8,153 nt of DNA. Origin: Burkholderiaceae bacterium. Its GTDB lineage: Bacteria; Pseudomonadota; Gammaproteobacteria; Burkholderiales; Burkholderiaceae. Location: the NCBI GenBank assembly GCA_017998575.1, contig JAGOCV010000176.1:1-8153 (forward strand), in the 5' to 3' direction. A program made the translations under genes and the position numbers. The notes under the pieces are model-generated. The model did not search any database, was not told the DNA's origin, and was given only the letters and a program-made list of their open reading frames with translations. Below, one piece after another: positions 5,555 through 8,153 of this stretch (position 1 is its first letter; each line of letters starts with the position of its first letter).

Positions 5555-6190
5555 ATGAACATCGCAGACCTCCGCAAGAGCTACGAAAAGGCCGAACTCA
5601 GCGAGTCGGCCTCGCACGCCGACCCCCTGCAACAGTTCGACCAGTGGCTCAACGAGGCCATTCGCGGTGAAGTGCCAGAGCCGAATGCCATGACGCTGGC
5701 CACCGTGGGATCGGACCTGCGCCCGAGCACGCGCATCGTGCTCATCAAGGGCTACGACGAACGCGGCATCGTCTGGTACACCAACTACCAGAGCCGCAAG
5801 GGCCGTGAGCTCGCGGGCAATCCTTTCGCGGCGCTGCAGTTCCACTGGGTCGAGCTCGAACGCGTGGTGCGCATCGAAGGCACGGTGGAGAAGGTGAGCG
5901 ACGAAGAGAGCGATGCTTACTTCCACAGCCGCCCGCTGGACAGTCGCATCGGCGCCTGGGCCAGCCCGCAGAGCGAGGTGATCGAAAGCCGCACGGTGCT
6001 GGTGACCAACGCCGCGAAATACGGCGCGCAGTTCCTGCTGAAACCGCCGCGCCCGCCGCACTGGGGCGGCTACCGGCTCAAGCCCGACCACTGGCAGTTC
6101 TGGCAGGGCCGCAAGAGCCGCCTGCACGATCGGCTGCGCTACACCGCGCAGGCCGACGGCGGGTGGGTGCGAGAACGGCTCGCGCCTTAA
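5555..6190 (+). CDS. pdxH: Pyridoxamine/pyridoxine 5'-phosphate oxidase
   Basis: A 211-residue FMN-dependent oxidase that converts pyridoxine or pyridoxamine 5'-phosphate to pyridoxal 5'-phosphate, the last step of vitamin B6 synthesis and salvage. It is a cytoplasmic dimer. Visible: [15 protein letters not shown] and [13 protein letters not shown] at the N-terminus; the FMN-binding strand RIVLIKG at 60-66; [12 protein letters not shown] at 75-86; the substrate-binding segment [14 protein letters not shown] at 122-135 followed by QSEVI; and the C-terminal family signature [12 protein letters not shown] at 182-193, ending ERLAP as in E. coli. Length is normal. One difference: LERVVRIEG at 101-109 has Val104 where E. 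coli has glutamine (ERQV). The frame is open far upstream, but that part overlaps the ChaC-like gene in another frame and is not PdxH-like; ATG 5555 is the start. The stop interlocks with the folK stop in a shared TTAA. Confidence 0.97.
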   Translation: MNIADLRKSYEKAELSESASHADPLQQFDQWLNEAIRGEVPEPNAMTLATVGSDLRPSTRIVLIKGYDERGIVWYTNYQSRKGRELAGNPFAALQFHWVELERVVRIEGTVEKVSDEESDAYFHSRPLDSRIGAWASPQSEVIESRTVLVTNAAKYGAQFLLKPPRPPHWGGYRLKPDHWQFWQGRKSRLHDRLRYTAQADGGWVRERLAP

Positions 6191-6666
6191 ATCTGCTTTT
6201 CGATGCGCTGAGCGGCCACCGCGCGCAGCGCATCCGGCCCGACGCGCGACGGTGCGATTTCAGCCAGCGGCACCAGCACGAAGGCCCGCTCCGCCATGCG
6301 GGGATGCGGCACGGTGAGCCTCGGTGAGTCCATGCGTGCCTCGCCGTACAGCAGCAGATCCAGATCGAGCGTGCGCGGCGCGTTGCGGTAGGGCCGCTCG
6401 CGGCCAGCCGCCAGCTCGATGGCCTGCAGCGCATCGAGCAAGGCGGGCGCGGTCAGCGTGGTGGCGATCTCGGCCACGGCGTTGAGGTAGTCAGGCCCGC
6501 TGGATTCGATCGGGGCCGTGCGGTACAGGCTGGACGCGCGGCGCACCTGCACACCAGCGGCGGCGTTCAAGGCCGCAAGCGCTTCGCGCAAGGCTGTCGC
6601 GGCATCCCCAAGGTTGGCCCCCAGGGCCACATAGGCCGTGACCTCGCCGCGCGGCTCGGGCTTCAA
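6187..6666 (-). CDS. folK: 2-amino-4-hydroxy-6-hydroxymethyldihydropteridine pyrophosphokinase (HPPK)
   Basis: The enzyme transfers pyrophosphate from ATP to hydroxymethyldihydropterin in folate biosynthesis. From TTG 6666 the protein is 159 residues, the normal HPPK length. Motifs in order: [10 protein letters not shown] (12-21); [23 protein letters not shown] (45-67), matching the pterin-binding loop; the PROSITE-type signature [15 protein letters not shown] (94-108) with metal-binding Asp101 and Asp103; and [21 protein letters not shown] (119-139). No ATG occurs in frame near the N-terminus. The TTG at 6666 is the only start that keeps the first strand at normal length, with GGGA a few bases upstream as a weak ribosome binding site. 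A GTG at V13 would cut into that strand, and the longer open frame to 7020 is an Arg-rich shadow of pcnB. It begins 17 bp after the pcnB stop, so it is likely co-transcribed and perhaps translated at a reduced rate. Confidence 0.93.
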   Translation of the reverse strand: MKPEPRGEVTAYVALGANLGDAATALREALAALNAAAGVQVRRASSLYRTAPIESSGPDYLNAVAEIATTLTAPALLDALQAIELAAGRERPYRNAPRTLDLDLLLYGEARMDSPRLTVPHPRMAERAFVLVPLAEIAPSRVGPDALRAVAAQRIEKQI

Positions 6667-6683
6667 GGCTGTCCCGGCAGGCC

Positions 6684-8153
6684 TCAGCCGCCGGCCTCTG
6701 ATGCGCCGCCGCCTTCCACCGGCCCGGTGCCATTGGGCTTGCGGCGACGGCGGCGGCGCTTCTTGGCCGGGGCCGTGCCCTCGCCCGCTGGCGTGTCGTC
6801 GGACGGGGCATCCCCCTCCTCTTCGCCTTCGACCGGGCGGAAACGGGGATCGACCTCGTTCGCCTCGTCCACGGCGGCGGCCGAAGACGCCGGGTGGTCC
6901 GCGTCGGTGCGCTTGACGCGCCGGGCCTTGCCCGCACCGGGCTTGGCGTGGTTTTCGCGCCGTTGCGCGTCCACCATGTCTTCGCGCAGGGCGTCGTTTG
7001 CCGTGCTGAAGGTTTCCCACCAGTGCGCGAGCTCTTCCTCGACCTCACCGACCTGCCCGCGCAGGCGCAGGAAGTCGAAGCCGGCTCGGAAGCGCGGCTG
7101 CTCCACCAGACTGAACGGCGAGGTGCCCACGCGCTTGTCGAAACGTGGCTGCATCATCCAGATCTCGCGCATGTCCGCACCCAGCTTGCCCCGGCCCGAC
7201 ACGTCGCCAATGCGGGCCTCGAAGGCGTCGTCCACCGCCGCCTGCAAGGCCGCGAAAGGCGCGGGCGGGCGCTGGTTCGGGCGTGGCGTGAGGTGCTGGT
7301 TCCAGGCCTTGCGCACGTCGGCCCAGAGCACGCAGGCCAGCAGGAAGCTCGGGGCCACAGGCTTGCCTTCGCTCACGCGGCGGTCGGTGTCCTGCAGGGC
7401 GAGCTTCACGAAATCGTCGTCGGCGCGCTGCACCACAATGTCGAGCAGGGGGTAAATGCCGGTGCCCAGGCCGACGGCCTTGAGCTGCTCGATGCTGGCC
7501 AGCGCATGGCCCGTCTGCAGCAGCTTGAGCATCTCGTCGAACAGGCGGCTTTGCGGCACATCGGCCAGCAGCGTGCGCGACGAGGCCAGCGGTGCCAGCG
7601 TCTTGGTGTCGAAGGTGAAACCCAGGCCGCTGAGCTTGGCCGCGAACCGCACGGCGCGGATGATGCGCACCGGGTCTTCCCGGTAGCGCGTGGCGGCATC
7701 GCCGATCATGCGCAGGGTGCGCTTCTTGGCGTCGCGGATGCCGTGGTGGAAGTCGACCACGGTCTGCGTTTCCGGGTCGTAGTACATCGCATTGATGCTG
7801 AAGTCGCGCCGGGCCGCATCCTGCTCGATCGGACCCCAGACGTTGTCGCGCAGCACGCGCCCGCTGGCGTCCACCGCGTGCTTCATGCCGGCAAGCTCAC
7901 CCTTGCTGGTGCGCTCGTTGCCGGCCACCTGCTCGGCCGCGGTGTTGTCGAGGTAGGCGCGGAAGGTCGAGACCTCGATCACCTCGTGCTCGCGCCCCCG
8001 ACCGTAGACCACGTGCACGATGCGAAAGCGCCGGCCGATGATGAAGGCGCGGCGGAACAGGCCCTTGACCTGCTCGGGCGTGGCGCTGGTGGCCACGTCG
8101 AAGTCCTTGGGCCGCAGGCCCAGCAGCAGGTCGCGCACCGCGCCACCCACCAG
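6684..8153 (-). CDS. pcnB: Poly(A) polymerase I, 5' end outside window
   Basis: The visible 489 residues belong to the class II nucleotidyltransferases. The window begins inside the first strand (LVGGAVRDLLLGLRPKDFDVAT), with the catalytic DxD pair in KDFDV. The segment IIGRRFRIVHV fits the signature that separates bacterial poly(A) polymerases from CCA-adding enzymes. RRDFSINAMYYDPETQTVVDF holds the third acidic residue, and REDPVRIIRAVRFAAKLSGLGF begins the helical neck. The enzyme adds 3' poly(A) tails that promote RNA decay. The last 95 or so residues (6687-6971) form a low-complexity tail: mixed charge, then acidic (EGEEEGDAPSDD), then a run KKRRRRRRKP, then Gly-rich. A basic C-terminal tail is also known from E. 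coli PcnB. The true start lies upstream of base 8153; the GTG at 8150 is internal. folK follows after 17 bp, a gene order common in gamma- and betaproteobacteria. Confidence 0.95.
   Translation of the reverse strand: MVGGAVRDLLLGLRPKDFDVATSATPEQVKGLFRRAFIIGRRFRIVHVVYGRGREHEVIEVSTFRAYLDNTAAEQVAGNERTSKGELAGMKHAVDASGRVLRDNVWGPIEQDAARRDFSINAMYYDPETQTVVDFHHGIRDAKKRTLRMIGDAATRYREDPVRIIRAVRFAAKLSGLGFTFDTKTLAPLASSRTLLADVPQSRLFDEMLKLLQTGHALASIEQLKAVGLGTGIYPLLDIVVQRADDDFVKLALQDTDRRVSEGKPVAPSFLLACVLWADVRKAWNQHLTPRPNQRPPAPFAALQAAVDDAFEARIGDVSGRGKLGADMREIWMMQPRFDKRVGTSPFSLVEQPRFRAGFDFLRLRGQVGEVEEELAHWWETFSTANDALREDMVDAQRRENHAKPGAGKARRVKRTDADHPASSAAAVDEANEVDPRFRPVEGEEEGDAPSDDTPAGEGTAPAKKRRRRRRKPNGTGPVEGGGASEAGG

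Noticed and set aside
6667..7048. Minus-strand frames overlapping the pcnB tail, including an upstream extension of folK
   Set aside because: These are low-complexity Arg/Gly/Pro shadow frames of pcnB, without recognisable domains.
6727..7455. 242-codon plus-strand frame within pcnB
   Set aside because: It is Ser/Arg/Ala-rich antisense shadow with no motif; the minus-strand PcnB sequence explains the region.
1..8153. Mobile elements, CRISPR, phage, toxin-antitoxin or defence genes
   Set aside because: No transposase, integrase, repeat array, tRNA-end repeat or compositional break was seen; all stretches over 300 bp are occupied by recognisable genes.

Overview
The window is dense, GC-rich, ordinary-looking chromosomal DNA. 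Protein flavour and gene content (LysR and MarR regulators, MFS permease, PaaI-type thioesterase, pcnB-folK pair, pdxH) suggest a betaproteobacterium of the order Burkholderiales, probably Comamonadaceae (an Acidovorax/Hydrogenophaga-like organism). That placement is inference from memory of such proteins, not a search. I see no insertion sequence, CRISPR array, phage gene, tRNA or rRNA.

Layout. At 1-605 (+) lies the C-terminal part of a LysR regulator, cut by the window edge. A 174-bp gap separates it from a classical NAD(P)-dependent SDR oxidoreductase at 780-1571 (+). On the minus strand, a MarR regulator (3248-2784) overlaps and precedes an MFS permease (2794-1553), whose 3' end runs 19 bp into the SDR gene tail to tail. 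Divergent from marR, and sharing a 52-bp control region with tandem palindromes, is a plus-strand pair: a hotdog thioesterase (3301-3843) and a Ni-type glyoxalase I, gloA (3849-4259). A perfect palindromic terminator (4281-4306) ends this pair. It faces a minus-strand gene for a small membrane-anchored OmpA-domain protein (4839-4327). Divergent from that one are a ChaC-like gamma-glutamylcyclotransferase (4890-5510, +) and then pdxH (5555-6190, +). The stop codons of pdxH and folK interlock in a TTAA. folK (6666-6187, -) follows pcnB (8153-6684, -, truncated at its 5' end by the window edge), a gene order known from other Proteobacteria.

How the genes may work together. The MarR/MFS pair with the divergent thioesterase/gloA pair looks like one locally regulated unit, probably responding to a small organic or thioester-forming compound; the ligand is unknown. 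GloA (glutathione hemithioacetal isomerisation) and ChaC (glutathione breakdown) both touch glutathione, but lie in separate transcription units. pdxH, folK and pcnB are housekeeping genes for vitamin B6, folate and RNA polyadenylation.

The most interesting non-coding signals are the two same-design palindromes between marR and the thioesterase gene, and a recurring TAnnnT-N6-ATG arrangement before three start codons that suggests leaderless mRNAs. I found no convincing undescribed multi-gene system; the findings are modest and scored accordingly.
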